Shown piece after piece: positions 1 to 8,524 of a stretch of 36,569 nt of DNA. Each line of letters begins with the position of its first letter. Position 1 is the first letter of the stretch. Location: assembly GCA_944391435.1 (NCBI GenBank), contig CALXTP010000078.1:1-36569 (forward strand), read 5' to 3'. Below the pieces are notes generated by a model. It was not told the DNA's origin and ran no database searches. It worked only from the letters and a program-made list of their open reading frames with translations. The position numbers and the translations under genes are program-made. The DNA is from an uncultured Alphaproteobacteria bacterium (GTDB lineage Bacteria; Pseudomonadota; Alphaproteobacteria; RF32; CAG-239).

Positions 1-378
1 AAGGGAAGTTCCGGCAATGTGGTCGGCTATTGCTTTTTGGCTCTTAACAACCGGCAGGCAGTCGGCAGCGGCGTTTCCAAGCAAGACGCCGAGGCGGCAT
101 ATCTCCGCATGTTGAAGAAAACCTCTCGAGACAAGATTGTTGACGGCAATGTTCTTGAAGAAAGCAGAGATGTGACCGTGCGCGGCATTGTGCAGGAAAA
201 TAATGTCTATTATCTCCTGTTTGAAGAGGTTCGCGGTGCCGAATTTACCGGCAGCACAGAGTTCTATCCCGAACTGAAATGGACGAAGCCCGGTGATACA
301 GTACGGGTTTCTTACGGAAAAGGAGAGGGCAAGGTTGTGCCGTTGGACTATTTTGAAAATCTTAATTTTGCCATCTGA
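1..378 (+). CDS. C-terminal part of an unidentified protein (5' end outside window)
   Basis: The reading frame is open from base 1 to the TGA at 376-378, with in-frame residues before the GTG at 19, so I treat the gene as truncated by the window edge. I do not recognise the family. The visible 125 or so residues are soluble, with an alternating hydrophobic pattern (VTVRGIVQENNVYYLLFEEV, then PGDTVRVSYGKGEG) that suggests a small beta-barrel or OB-like C-terminal domain. The start could instead be the GTG at 19, but no ribosome binding site can be judged there. A strong hairpin terminator follows at 400-439. Function unknown. Confidence 0.6.
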   Translation, partial: KGSSGNVVGYCFLALNNRQAVGSGVSKQDAEAAYLRMLKKTSRDKIVDGNVLEESRDVTVRGIVQENNVYYLLFEEVRGAEFTGSTEFYPELKWTKPGDTVRVSYGKGEGKVVPLDYFENLNFAI

Positions 379-399
379 TTGCGGATGGCAATTGTAACA

Positions 400-439
400 A
401 AAAAACAGCGCGGAGGGCGAGCCTCAGGCGCTGTTTTTT
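400..439 (+). terminator. Rho-independent terminator (bidirectional type)
   Basis: An inverted repeat AAAAAACAGCGC (400-411) pairs with GCGCTGTTTTTT (428-439) around a 16-base loop. It lies 22 bases after the first gene. The U-run on both strands means it could also stop the minus-strand gene ending at 637. Confidence 0.85.
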
Positions 440-636
440 GTTTTGCTTATGCCCCTCTGATCGGAGCGGGCAAGAGGCGGAAAGCCTCTTTTTAATCATT
501 TTTGCGGTAAACCTGTCAGATGTTCAGGTTACAGGCAAAATACCAAAACACCGTTTACAAAAATCGTCAGCAACATGGCTTTAATTTTTAATGGTTTAAC
601 AATCGGGTTAACTATCTCATGGCAAATTGTTGCTTT

Positions 637-927
637 TTATAGGGTTTGTTCCAGTAGTTGCCGGAATTTGCGGATTTCCGCGAGCCCTGCGGCCAGTTCC
701 GGATGAAGAGAAGAATCTTTTTCCCATTTTATCGCCATACGCTGGACAAGCCCGACATAGTTGCGATATTCGTTAATCAGATTTTCTCTTTGGGGATAGC
801 CGACGGGCGCAGCTTGTTTGAAACGTTGTTGCAGCTGGCTCAAAATGTCATAAGTTCCCAGGAAAAAACCACTACTTTCTTTTTTCATTTGCGGCACGTC
901 TATGGCCAAAACTCTTTCAATTTTCAT
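637..927 (-). CDS. Orphan 96-aa protein
   Basis: I do not recognise this protein. It is small, soluble and probably helical in its second half, with no signal peptide or membrane segment. Support for it being real comes from an excellent sigma-70-type promoter 37 bases upstream of the start (TTGACA at 987-992, TATATT at 964-969, spacing 17) and a bidirectional terminator beyond its end. There is no Shine-Dalgarno site: the leader is purely AT-rich (AATTATTAAAATA then TTGTTGTT before ATG). The same leader style recurs at 30259 and 33668. A longer plus-strand frame across the same bases (658-1476) is less credible because it lacks a ribosome site and runs into the DUF3137 gene. Confidence 0.6.
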   Translation of the reverse strand: MKIERVLAIDVPQMKKESSGFFLGTYDILSQLQQRFKQAAPVGYPQRENLINEYRNYVGLVQRMAIKWEKDSSLHPELAAGLAEIRKFRQLLEQTL

Positions 928-963
928 AACAACAATATTTTAATAATTAAATTTACGGCAGGG

Positions 964-992
964 AATATAGAACCCGGCAATCCGATTGTCAA
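964..992 (-). promoter_or_regulatory. Sigma-70-type promoter of the 96-aa orphan
   Basis: On the minus strand TTGACA (987-992) is followed after 17 bases by TATATT (964-969). It points into the gene starting at 927. Confidence 0.7.
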
Positions 993-1160
993 GCCGAAAT
1001 ATGTGTTGCGGCACTTTCTTAAAAAAACGGATGTTGCCAGGCCTGCAAAATATTGCTACGACAGAAAGCCTGCGGCTGGGCGATGTTGCCGGGGCTTATT
1101 TATAAAAAATTTATATTTGCCGGATAATATCAAAATGTATATTTTTTTGCGGAGGGCAGT

Positions 1161-2180
1161 ATGGTGGAAGAAAAGGAAGACGGGCTGGCAGCGGTGCAGC
1201 AGAGGTTTCGCGCATATTACGAGGCAAATTTGCGCGGCGACTATAACGGGCTGGAGCCGGTGCGGCAAAAGTATCTGCGGCAGTTTCGGCGGCGGCTGGC
1301 GATTTGTGTGGCGGTGGCGGGCGCGTATGTGGCGTTTTGCACGGTGCGGCAGCTTAATCCGGAGGTCGTATTCAGCGAAAATGCATTATGGATTTATTTT
1401 GTTTTTCTGTCTGTTGCCGGAGCATGGGTTACCTGCCCGTCTTCACATTACAAAAAAGACAGCAAAAAGCTGGTGATGAATAAAATCCTCGCCTTTTGGG
1501 GCAATATGCGCTATTCGGAAAAAGGTTCGGATATTACCTGGGACAGCCTGGTGCAGTCGTGCCTGTTCGGGAGCTTTGACGGGCGCGATGTTGATGATGA
1601 TTTGGCGGGAACATATAATGGTACCGATATCAAAATTTCCGAGCAGCATCTGACCCGGCTGGTGCGGACGCGGCGCGGAAGCCGGCGGCAGACCGTTTTT
1701 CGCGGGATAATCATCGTGTTGGAAACGGGCAAAAAATTTTCCGGGCAGACCGTGGTGCGTGTTGATCGTGGCTGGTTTAATTTTTTGACGGCACCCTTGA
1801 ACGGCAAAAAGAAAAATGCTAACGGTTCGGTTACGGCAAGCTTCTTTTTTAAATCATCCCTGGAACGGGTGCAGCTGGAAGATCCTGTTTTTGAGAGGGA
1901 GTGGGAAGTTTATGCCGAAGATCAGGTGGAGGCGCGCTATCTGCTGACGCCGGCCCTGATGGAGAGAATGCTGGAAATAAAACGGCGCTTTTTCGGCCAG
2001 CGGATTGAGTTCAGCTTTTTTAATAACCGGGTGATGATTGCGGTGCAGACGGGGCAGGATATGTTTGAAACGACATCGCTGTTTTTGCCGGCGCCGTTTT
2101 ACGGCAAAATGCGGGAAGTCGTGACGCAGCTGTACAGCGTTTTTGCTGCCGCGGATTTGATAAACGGGCAGCGTATTTAA
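1161..2180 (+). CDS. DUF3137 domain membrane protein
   Basis: A 339-residue protein. The N-terminal 45 residues are charged and cytoplasmic, then two hydrophobic segments follow (about residues 46-64 and 75-95), then a soluble C-terminal region. The C-terminal half has the DUF3137 pattern as I know it: FRGIIIVLETGKKFSGQT, then LEDPVFEREWEVYAEDQVEA, then FFNNRVMIAV near the end. The family is common in proteobacteria and has no established function. The start is supported by GGAGGG nine bases upstream. The gene stands alone, with about 230 bases before it and 100 after it. Confident on the family; function unknown. Confidence 0.8.
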   Translation: MVEEKEDGLAAVQQRFRAYYEANLRGDYNGLEPVRQKYLRQFRRRLAICVAVAGAYVAFCTVRQLNPEVVFSENALWIYFVFLSVAGAWVTCPSSHYKKDSKKLVMNKILAFWGNMRYSEKGSDITWDSLVQSCLFGSFDGRDVDDDLAGTYNGTDIKISEQHLTRLVRTRRGSRRQTVFRGIIIVLETGKKFSGQTVVRVDRGWFNFLTAPLNGKKKNANGSVTASFFFKSSLERVQLEDPVFEREWEVYAEDQVEARYLLTPALMERMLEIKRRFFGQRIEFSFFNNRVMIAVQTGQDMFETTSLFLPAPFYGKMREVVTQLYSVFAAADLINGQRI

Positions 2181-2219
2181 GGCCTGGGTGTTTTCTTTCG
2201 CGCAGCCTTAATCTTTGGT

Positions 2220-2248
2220 TTGACATCTGTTGCGGCAATGGTTATATT
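2220..2248 (+). promoter_or_regulatory. Sigma-70-type promoter of the MORN-like gene
   Basis: TTGACA at 2220-2225, 17 bases, TATATT at 2243-2248. The gene start is 33 bases downstream, so the transcript leader is short. Confidence 0.75.
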
Positions 2249-2280
2249 GGCGACAGGTTTAATTATGGCGGAGCAGGCAG

Positions 2281-2934
2281 ATGGCGGTTTTGCAGAAAGG
2301 CGTGTTTGTGCTGGCGGCGGCAGTGGCGGCGACGGCGGCTTTTGACGTTTGGGCGAAGCGGGATTTTTTTGTACAAAACGAAGTGCAGTGCGACAGCGGC
2401 GGCGAATATTGCACAGATGCGGCAACCAAGGCGCCGTTTAGCGGCGAGTTGCGTTTGTATTATCCGTCCGGCACCGTACGGGCGCGGATTTCTTATGCCA
2501 ACGGAGCCAGGCACGGCAAGTACAGGACATATTTTCCTGACGGCGAACTGCGCTATTCGGCCGAATACCGCGACGGCAAGACGGAAGGCGTGGTAACGGT
2601 TTATTACGACAACGGCAAAATCCGCGAAGAGGCACATACCGGCAACGGCGTGCGCGACGGCATCCGCCGGCTGTATTATCCCGACGGCAATTTATCGCGG
2701 GAAGAAAATTATGACAAAGGGAAACTGCAAGGCAATGTCCAGACCTATTATCCCGACGGGCAGCCGGCGATGCGGGCGACGTATGCGGACGGCACGGCGG
2801 TTTCCGGCTATTGCCTGACACCAAAAGGGCAGCGCCTGGATTTTACGGCACAGATAGAATCCTATCGCCAAAACGGGCGGACGCCTTGCGATGAAATGAT
2901 GAGGCAGGCCGAAGCAGCCGCCGTGTATGAATAG
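2281..2934 (+). CDS. Exported MORN-variant repeat protein (YwqK-like)
   Basis: The protein has 217 residues. The first 25 residues form a signal peptide or signal anchor (hydrophobic VFVLAAAVAATAAF). From about residue 54 to 170 there are five tandem repeats of about 23 residues with the core YYPDG or YFPDG followed by an aligned Y and DGK or NGK (YYPSG, YFPDG, YYDNG, YYPDG, YYPDG). This is the MORN-variant type seen in proteins often labelled YwqK-family antitoxin; that label is historical and says little about role. Two cysteines near residues 37 and 43 and one near 202 could form disulfides if the protein is periplasmic. A plausible ribosome site (GGAGCAGG) precedes the ATG. It is convergent with tmk. 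Confidence 0.75.
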   Translation: MAVLQKGVFVLAAAVAATAAFDVWAKRDFFVQNEVQCDSGGEYCTDAATKAPFSGELRLYYPSGTVRARISYANGARHGKYRTYFPDGELRYSAEYRDGKTEGVVTVYYDNGKIREEAHTGNGVRDGIRRLYYPDGNLSREENYDKGKLQGNVQTYYPDGQPAMRATYADGTAVSGYCLTPKGQRLDFTAQIESYRQNGRTPCDEMMRQAEAAAVYE

Positions 2935-2963
2935 CGTTTATAAATGGGGCAGGCGCCGTACCG

Positions 2964-3611
2964 TCAGAGTTTGCAGCGTTTGGCAAATTCCCGCATAATT
3001 GCGGCATGGACTTCTTCTATGGAGCCGGAAGCGTCAATCACGACAAAACGTTCAGGCTCTTTTGCTGCCATTTGCAGATAGCCGTTTCTCAAACGTTCGT
3101 GAAAGGAAATATCCACATTTTCAAAACGCAGTTCTTTGTTTGCCATGGTGCCGGCTTTGTCAAAACTGCGTTTCAACCCCAGGCGCGGCTCAATATCCAG
3201 CAGGAAAGTGATATCCGGTTTGAGCGAACCTGCGACCGTTTGGTAAAGCATATCCATTATGCCGGTGTCGGCAAATTTGCCTGAGCCGTAGAACTGGTAG
3301 GCGATGGTGGAATCGTTAAAACGGTCGGAAAGGACAAATTTTCCTTCCTGCAGCGCCGGCAAAATGACCCGGGTTAAGTCTATACGGCGGTCTGCATAAA
3401 ATAACAGTATTTCGGTTATTTCATCAAATTTGTCTTTGCTGCCCTCTACCAGCAGGCGGCGGATTTCTTTGCCGATTTCGGTACCGCCCGGTTCACGCGT
3501 GGTTGCAATTTGTGCCCCGGAGGCGCGCAGATGTTCGGCCAACAGGTGGAGCTGGACGGATTTGCCGCTGCCTTCGCCTCCTTCAAAAGTGATAAAAGTA
3601 CCCCTGTGCAT
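2964..3611 (-). CDS. tmk: Thymidylate kinase
   Basis: Phosphorylates dTMP to dTDP with ATP, the last specific step toward dTTP, in the cytoplasm. The 215-residue product has the P-loop GGEGSGKS at residues 11-18, the TREPGGTEIG substrate loop, the SDRFNDSTIAYQ segment containing the DR motif, and DITFLLDIEP. I chose the ATG at 3611 because GGAGAGAGG sits just upstream and because it follows the dac stop by 13 bases; the frame stays open to 3644 but that would overlap dac. Third gene of the minus-strand rlpA-dac-tmk operon. In related genomes holB follows; here the operon ends at tmk. Confidence 0.93.
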   Translation of the reverse strand: MHRGTFITFEGGEGSGKSVQLHLLAEHLRASGAQIATTREPGGTEIGKEIRRLLVEGSKDKFDEITEILLFYADRRIDLTRVILPALQEGKFVLSDRFNDSTIAYQFYGSGKFADTGIMDMLYQTVAGSLKPDITFLLDIEPRLGLKRSFDKAGTMANKELRFENVDISFHERLRNGYLQMAAKEPERFVVIDASGSIEEVHAAIMREFAKRCKL

Positions 3612-3624
3612 GGCCTCTCTCCGG

Positions 3625-4770
3625 CTATTCATTGCCGAAAACAAAATATTTTAAGTTGGCGAGGAAACGGCTGAACGGGCCGACTTTGGCGACGCTGTCT
3701 TTGGCGACCAGCGGAATTTTGTCGGTGGTTTCGCCTTCGTAGGTGATGAACAGCTCGCCTATCTTATCGCCCTGCAGAACGGGAGCCTTGAGGGGCTTGT
3801 CATAGATGATTTTGGCCGCATATTTGCTTTTGCCGCTTTTTTTGATGGTTTTAACGATATCTTCCGGCACAACGGCAGTAACGGTTTTGGCGGCACCGTA
3901 CCAGACGGGGACTTCCGCCATTATCTGATTCTTGGTGAAAAATTTGTAGTTGTCATAATTGGCAAAACCCCAGGTCATCAGGCTTTCCGTTTCTTCGGCG
4001 CGCTGCTTGTTGCTCTCTAGCCCCGCCATGACCTCTATCAGGCGCCGGCCGTTGCGTACGGCCGAGCCGGTCAGGCAAAAGCCTGCTTCGGAAGTATGTC
4101 CGGTTTTGAGCCCGTCGGCACCCTTAAGGCTATATAGCAAGGGATTGCGGTTACCCTGGCGGATACCGTTAAACGTGAATTCTTTTTGCGAAAAAAGAGG
4201 GTAAAACTCCGGAAACTCTTTGATGATGTGGCGCGCCAGCAAAGCCAGGTCTTCCACCGAGACCTTATGGTCAGGGTGGGGCAGGCCGGTCGCATTTTCA
4301 AAATGGGCATGCTTTAAGCCGATTTTTTCGGCGGTTTCATTCATCAGCGCGGCAAACTCCGGCTCGGAGCCGGCAATGTTTTCAGCGACGACAATGCAGG
4401 CGTCATTGCCGGATTGTATCAATATGCCTTTTAACAGGTCTTCCACTTTGACTTCCTGCCCGATTTTTAAGAACATGGTGGAGCCGCCGGATGCAGCGCC
4501 GCCTTTGCGCCAGGCGTTTTCACTGACGGTAAACGTTTCATCAAGCGAGACATCGCCGTCTTTGATTTTGCTTAGCAGCACATATACGGTCATCAGCTTG
4601 CTCATAGAGGCCGGCGCTATCATTTCTTCATGGTTTTTGGCAAATAAATATGCGCCGGTTTCGTAATCCACGAGGATGGCGTTTCTGGCTTTGGTTTCAA
4701 AAGCATTGGCCGTTGCCGCCGCCAGGCAGGATATTCCGGCAGCCAAGGCAAAAAATTTATTAAACCCCAT
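3625..4770 (-). CDS. D-alanyl-D-alanine carboxypeptidase (PBP5/6 type, S11 family)
   Basis: Removes the terminal D-Ala from peptidoglycan pentapeptides in the periplasm, limiting cross-linking. The 381-residue protein has a signal peptide (residues 1-23, ending ATANA-F). It carries all three serine-acyl-enzyme motifs: S55-M-S-K58, S120-G-N122 and K222-T-G224. The C-terminal 100 residues match the PBP5 beta-domain, and the final hydrophobic stretch (FLANLKYFVFG) could be the amphipathic membrane anchor. AGGAG lies nine or so bases before the ATG. It is flanked by rlpA (13-base gap) and tmk, fitting a shared envelope operon. Confidence 0.93.
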   Translation of the reverse strand: MGFNKFFALAAGISCLAAATANAFETKARNAILVDYETGAYLFAKNHEEMIAPASMSKLMTVYVLLSKIKDGDVSLDETFTVSENAWRKGGAASGGSTMFLKIGQEVKVEDLLKGILIQSGNDACIVVAENIAGSEPEFAALMNETAEKIGLKHAHFENATGLPHPDHKVSVEDLALLARHIIKEFPEFYPLFSQKEFTFNGIRQGNRNPLLYSLKGADGLKTGHTSEAGFCLTGSAVRNGRRLIEVMAGLESNKQRAEETESLMTWGFANYDNYKFFTKNQIMAEVPVWYGAAKTVTAVVPEDIVKTIKKSGKSKYAAKIIYDKPLKAPVLQGDKIGELFITYEGETTDKIPLVAKDSVAKVGPFSRFLANLKYFVFGNE

Positions 4771-4783
4771 AGTGTCTGTTCTC

Positions 4784-5758
4784 CTAATTGTTCTTATCGG
4801 TTACGAGCGTTACGTCCGAGTGGCCGTATTCTAATACCCGGTCTAAAATTTTCATGGCTTCATCGCGGTTGGCATAGGCGCCAAGGCGGACACGGTAAAC
4901 GCCGTTTTTGCTTAAATAGGCTTCGTAAATGGATACGTTGCCGAAACGTTTCATGTTGGAGGCCATTTGTTTGGCCTTGTCATAGTCGGCAAATGCGCCG
5001 ACCTGTACGAAATAAGGGCCTTCGTCCGGCGCGGAAGGGATGCTTACCGGTGCGGAAGTGTTAGCGGCAAGGCTGATTTCCGACGTATATTGCAGCGGGC
5101 GGCGCGCGGAAGTGCTGATTTCATAGCGGGCAGATGGCGCGGCCGCGGCTGTTGCCTTCTGGCTGTTGGTGTAGGGTATCATCTTATTGCCGTAAGTGGC
5201 AGAGGTGTTGTTTGACGAGAGCATGGCCTCTTTAATGGCGCGGCTTTCGTTTTCCAGAATCTCCACCTTGACTTTGGCGGTGCCTTTGTTTTTGTAACCC
5301 AGCAGCTCGGCGCCTTTTTCCGACAGGTCAATGATGCGGTTTTTGACATAGGGGCCGCGGTCATTGACGCGGGCAATGATTGATTTGCCGTTTTCCAGAT
5401 TGGTTACGCGGACGACGGACGGGAGCGGCAAGGTGCGATGTGCGGCGGTAACTGCCCGCATGTCATAAGTTTCGCCGTTGGCCGTGCGTTTGTTGTGGAA
5501 GTCATCGCCGTACCAAGAGGCCATGCCCGTTTCTTCGTAGTCATAATCTTCGGCGGGAGTGTAGCTCTGCCCCAAAACGGTGTATGGCTTGCCGACTTTG
5601 TATATGCCGCCGTCGGCTTTGATGGCGGCAACTTCTTCCGAGAGGTTTTTATATTCAAATTCTTTCGGTTCGGAAGCACAGGCGGCCAATAATGCCAGCA
5701 ACGACAAGCCGAGGCACATTTTTGCCGGCTCTTGCAGTATTCTTTTTAGTGTTGTCAT
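4784..5758 (-). CDS. rlpA: RlpA-family septal lytic transglycosylase lipoprotein with SPOR domain
   Basis: A 324-residue lipoprotein. A signal peptide ends in a lipobox (LLAAC, Cys27). A double-psi beta-barrel domain lies at about residues 78-170 with the RlpA signature: GMASWYGDDFHNKRTANGE, then ARVNDRGPYVKNRIIDLS. The Ser/Ala/Thr-rich linker of about 70 residues leads to a C-terminal SPOR domain (about 246-322, PYFVQVGAFADYDKA and GVYRVRLGAYANRDEA). In characterised homologues the barrel cleaves peptidoglycan lacking stem peptides, and SPOR targets such denuded glycan at the septum. First gene of the operon; its upstream region faces the divergent gene at 5981. Confidence 0.92.
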   Translation of the reverse strand: MTTLKRILQEPAKMCLGLSLLALLAACASEPKEFEYKNLSEEVAAIKADGGIYKVGKPYTVLGQSYTPAEDYDYEETGMASWYGDDFHNKRTANGETYDMRAVTAAHRTLPLPSVVRVTNLENGKSIIARVNDRGPYVKNRIIDLSEKGAELLGYKNKGTAKVKVEILENESRAIKEAMLSSNNTSATYGNKMIPYTNSQKATAAAAPSARYEISTSARRPLQYTSEISLAANTSAPVSIPSAPDEGPYFVQVGAFADYDKAKQMASNMKRFGNVSIYEAYLSKNGVYRVRLGAYANRDEAMKILDRVLEYGHSDVTLVTDKNN

Positions 5759-5800
5759 TTTATCAGTTCCTTCAGCTTTTGACCCTAATCTTAAATCAGC

Positions 5801-5816
5801 CGTTTGTAAAGCTTTT
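5801..5816 (-). promoter_or_regulatory. AAAGCTTT-NN-AAACG motif upstream of rlpA
   Basis: Read on the minus strand this is AAAAGCTTTACAAACG, 43 bases before the rlpA start. It matches a 19-base motif seen upstream of tatD (8464-8482) and deoB (14677-14695). A regulatory role is inferred from position and recurrence only. Confidence 0.35.
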
Positions 5817-5866
5817 ACTGCGGGTTATTCATGCTTTTGCGTTATGCAAAAACCGCAAAAATTTTT

Positions 5867-5895
5867 TTGACAATTACAAACTTTGTTTTTATTAT
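5867..5895 (+). promoter_or_regulatory. Sigma-70-type promoter for the gene at 5981
   Basis: TTGACA at 5867-5872, 17 bases, TATTAT at 5890-5895. It reads into the gene starting at 5981 and probably through to holB. Confidence 0.75.
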
Positions 5896-5980
5896 ACGCC
5901 TGTATTCCTTAATAAATGATAAAAAGGCGGCTGAAAAGCACTTAAAAAAAGGACGGGGACAGACAGGGAGAATGCAGTTG

Positions 5981-7258
5981 ATGAAGTATAAAGCGCTGTT
6001 GGGCTGCCTTGTGGCGGCGGGTATTTGGTCGGCACCGGCTGCTGCCGGAGAGGTGGCGGTCATTAAGCCTGAAGACCAGGCTGTGCTGGAAGGGATTTTT
6101 GCTTTTGAACCGGTTATGACGGGGACGTCGTCCCTTGTGCCGGCGGCCGGGCAGGAAGACGGTTACGGCATACAGGCCAAAGGGGCACGCGATGTTTCGC
6201 GCGTGCAGGCGCTGCCGCTGGTAACGAAGGCGAAATCCGACGATACGAAAGCTGCGGCACAGGCTGCAAAAACTGGCAATACACGGGTTACGGCACAAGC
6301 GGCAGACGTTGCGCCGGGAAATAATCTCAAGGCGGCGATGACGGCCGTTGTTGAGGGGAAAGAAAGCGAAAAGGCCGGCAGAACGGGTGAAAAATCCGGT
6401 GCCGATGCGTCCGGGGCGGCGGCTGATATTGCTGCGGGCAAAGCCGGAGGCGAGGCTGCCAAAGAAATGGCTGCCGGGCAGAGTGCCGTTGCCGAAAAAA
6501 AGGAAGAGAGCATAAAACAAAAAGAACCCGGTACGGCAACAGGGGCGGCGGCCTGGGCCGATGAAGAAATCAAATATGTTTACCCGAGCAAAAACGAGCG
6601 GGAAACCGCGCGCGAGCCTTTGCGCGAATGGTATAATCCGGCGGCTTATCCCCAAGCCGGGGCGGCTCAGCGCTACCAGGCCCAAAAAGACGGTTTGGCT
6701 GCGGGAGCGGCTGACGAAGAGGCACGGCGTGCCGAGAATGAAGAATGGCGGGATGCCATTGCGTCCTGTCTGGACGGCAAGGCTGACGGGCTGAAATTGG
6801 AAAAAGCCATGCTTTATAACAGCAATACATACGATGCGGCGGCTTATCTGTCGCAGACGTTTGCCGAAGTTAATGCCTGTTATGAAGCGGTCGGGCGTGA
6901 TATTATCCGGCGCTATTACGGCGATGATGCGGCACGGCAGGCGGCGTTTGAAGAAAAAGCCAGGACGTTTTATGTCGGCGGGACAGATGTTAATTTTAAT
7001 CCGTCATTTTGCGGCGATAACTGTTCGCTTGATGCCGTGGCGGAGGCGCAAATGCAAAAATTTGCCGATTTTCGTACTTATCTCGGGAAGTTGCTGAACG
7101 AGCGTCCGTTAGCGCCGGTTGTTCCGGACGGGGCGTATGGTGCGGGAACGGGTGGAGAAACCGCGGCAGACGGCGTTTATGTTGATGATGATATTTATAT
7201 TGACGATGCTTATGTTTTAGAAGAAACGGGCGGGCGCCGTGTCCGCTACCGGCAGTGA
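5981..7258 (+). CDS. Secreted Ala-rich protein of unknown function
   Basis: A 425-residue product with a signal peptide (KYKALLGCLVAAGIWSAPAA, cleavage near AAA-GE). I prefer the ATG at 5981 because GGGAG lies ten bases before it; ATG 5972 is too close to that site. Residues about 70-190 are low-complexity Ala/Lys/Glu/Gly. The C-terminal half looks folded, with paired cysteines (ASCLDG, NACYEA, FCGDNCSLD) and an acidic tail (DDDIYIDDAY). I recognise no family. It sits where an inversion appears to have separated tmk from holB, 7 bases ahead of holB and likely co-transcribed with it. Confidence 0.75.
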   Translation: MKYKALLGCLVAAGIWSAPAAAGEVAVIKPEDQAVLEGIFAFEPVMTGTSSLVPAAGQEDGYGIQAKGARDVSRVQALPLVTKAKSDDTKAAAQAAKTGNTRVTAQAADVAPGNNLKAAMTAVVEGKESEKAGRTGEKSGADASGAAADIAAGKAGGEAAKEMAAGQSAVAEKKEESIKQKEPGTATGAAAWADEEIKYVYPSKNERETAREPLREWYNPAAYPQAGAAQRYQAQKDGLAAGAADEEARRAENEEWRDAIASCLDGKADGLKLEKAMLYNSNTYDAAAYLSQTFAEVNACYEAVGRDIIRRYYGDDAARQAAFEEKARTFYVGGTDVNFNPSFCGDNCSLDAVAEAQMQKFADFRTYLGKLLNERPLAPVVPDGAYGAGTGGETAADGVYVDDDIYIDDAYVLEETGGRRVRYRQ

Positions 7259-7265
7259 GGCAAAA

Positions 7266-8309
7266 ATGGCTGATGAGGCGGTTTATCCTTATATGAACCC
7301 GTATCTTATCGGGCATGAGGCCGAAGAAAAGCTTTTTCTGACCGCGTATAACGCGCAGGCGCTGCATCACGGCTGGCTGATTACCGGCGACGAGGGAATC
7401 GGCAAGGCAACCCTGGCTTATAAAATCGCGCGCTTTTTGCTGGCGGCAGAGCCGGGTAAAGTGTATAATTCGCTGGATATAGCCGTTGACAGCGACATAT
7501 ATGCCCAGGTGGCGCAGAAGTCGCATCCGGATTTCCGGGTGCTGGAGCGCGACTATATTGACACGGACAAGAAAAAGCTGATTAAGGCGATTAACCAGGG
7601 CGAAACGGTTGACGAAGAGATGAAACAAGGGTTGAAGCGCTCGGCGGTGATTAAAGTGGAAGACGTGCGCAATATGGTGGAATTTCTCGGCAAAAAATCG
7701 TTTAATGACAGCTGGCGGGTGGTGCTGGTGGACAGCGCCGATGATTTGAACCCGTCAAGCGCCAATGCGTTGTTGAAGATTTTGGAAGAGCCGCCGCATA
7801 AAAGCATTTTGCTGTTGATTTCGCATAATCCGGGGCGGCTGCTGCCGACTATACGTTCGCGTTGTGCCAAACTGGCGCTGAAACCGCTGCAGGAAGGGCA
7901 GGTGGCCAGCCTGCTGCGCCGCTATAAGCCGGCGTTGGCAGAGCGCGAAGTGCAGGGGTTGGCGAAAATTGCCGGCGGCAGTATCGGGCGGGCTATCCGC
8001 TATGCCGATAATGACGCGCTGGCGATGTATGAGAACATTAAAGTGGTCTGTTTTGCGGGGAGCCGCTGCGACGGCAGGCTGCTGTTGGATTTGGCGTCTG
8101 AGGCGGCCGGCGACGAGGATTGCTGGGAATTGTTTGCCGAGCTGATGTGCCGGTTTGTGCGCGAGGCGCTGCCGGGGGCGCAACAGCCGCGGGATTTGTA
8201 TGCGGCATACGAGGCGGCGCTTAAAGTTTTAGATGAGACGACGCGGCTCAATATGGATAAAAAGCTGGCGGCGCTCCAGGTGTTGTCCGGTATCGGCAGC
8301 GCGTGTTAG
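7266..8309 (+). CDS. holB: DNA polymerase III subunit delta-prime
   Basis: A clamp-loader subunit that helps place the sliding clamp on DNA. The 347-residue protein carries a P-loop-like GDEGIGKAT (residues 41-49), the segment DSADDLNPSSANALLKILEE (the sensor region before the EEPP turn) and the SRC motif (IRSRCAKL). The start at 7266 is preferred over GTG 7239 because GTGAGG lies five bases upstream and it clears the previous stop. In many alphaproteobacteria holB follows tmk and precedes metG and tatD. Here tmk is on the other strand and metG is absent from the 215-base gap before tatD. Confidence 0.9.
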   Translation: MADEAVYPYMNPYLIGHEAEEKLFLTAYNAQALHHGWLITGDEGIGKATLAYKIARFLLAAEPGKVYNSLDIAVDSDIYAQVAQKSHPDFRVLERDYIDTDKKKLIKAINQGETVDEEMKQGLKRSAVIKVEDVRNMVEFLGKKSFNDSWRVVLVDSADDLNPSSANALLKILEEPPHKSILLLISHNPGRLLPTIRSRCAKLALKPLQEGQVASLLRRYKPALAEREVQGLAKIAGGSIGRAIRYADNDALAMYENIKVVCFAGSRCDGRLLLDLASEAAGDEDCWELFAELMCRFVREALPGAQQPRDLYAAYEAALKVLDETTRLNMDKKLAALQVLSGIGSAC

Positions 8310-8411
8310 GCGCTGGCGGCGGTGCCGGGAAAGGGCGTGCCGTATGGGAAAGCACGGCGGCAGATTATCTCAAGTGAAACCTGGCACCGTGTGAAGAGAG
8401 CGCTGAGAAAG

Positions 8412-8448
8412 AAAAAAAAAGCAAGCCGTTTTTTTGTGCTTTTTTTTA
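8412..8448 (+). terminator. Likely terminator after holB
   Basis: A nine-base A-run plus GCA (8412-8423) can pair with TGC plus a T-run (8437-8448). The stem is mostly A-T, so the hairpin is weak, but the poly-T tract is long. It separates holB from tatD. Confidence 0.5.
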
Positions 8449-8463
8449 TTTGCGGGCGGCGTT

Positions 8464-8482
8464 TTTTAAAGCTTTTTAAACG
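8464..8482 (+). promoter_or_regulatory. AAAGCTTTTTAAACG motif upstream of tatD
   Basis: TTTTAAAGCTTTTTAAACG, identical over 19 bases to 14677-14695 upstream of deoB. A TATTAT box follows at 8493-8498 and the tatD start is 43 bases downstream. Probable promoter element or operator. Confidence 0.45.
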
Positions 8483-8524
8483 CTCGGCAGGGTATTATCG
8501 CGGGCGGTTGCGAAAGGATAAAAA

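Noticed and set aside
541..636. CtrA-type sites (TTAA-N7-TTAA) upstream of the 96-aa orphan region and in the AAAGCTTT motif
   Set aside because: TTAA pairs are present but with spacing of 8 or 6 rather than 7, so I do not call them.
658..1476. 272-codon plus-strand frame overlapping the 96-aa orphan and the DUF3137 gene
   Set aside because: No ribosome site, overlaps a recognised family in another frame, and lacks protein-like composition.
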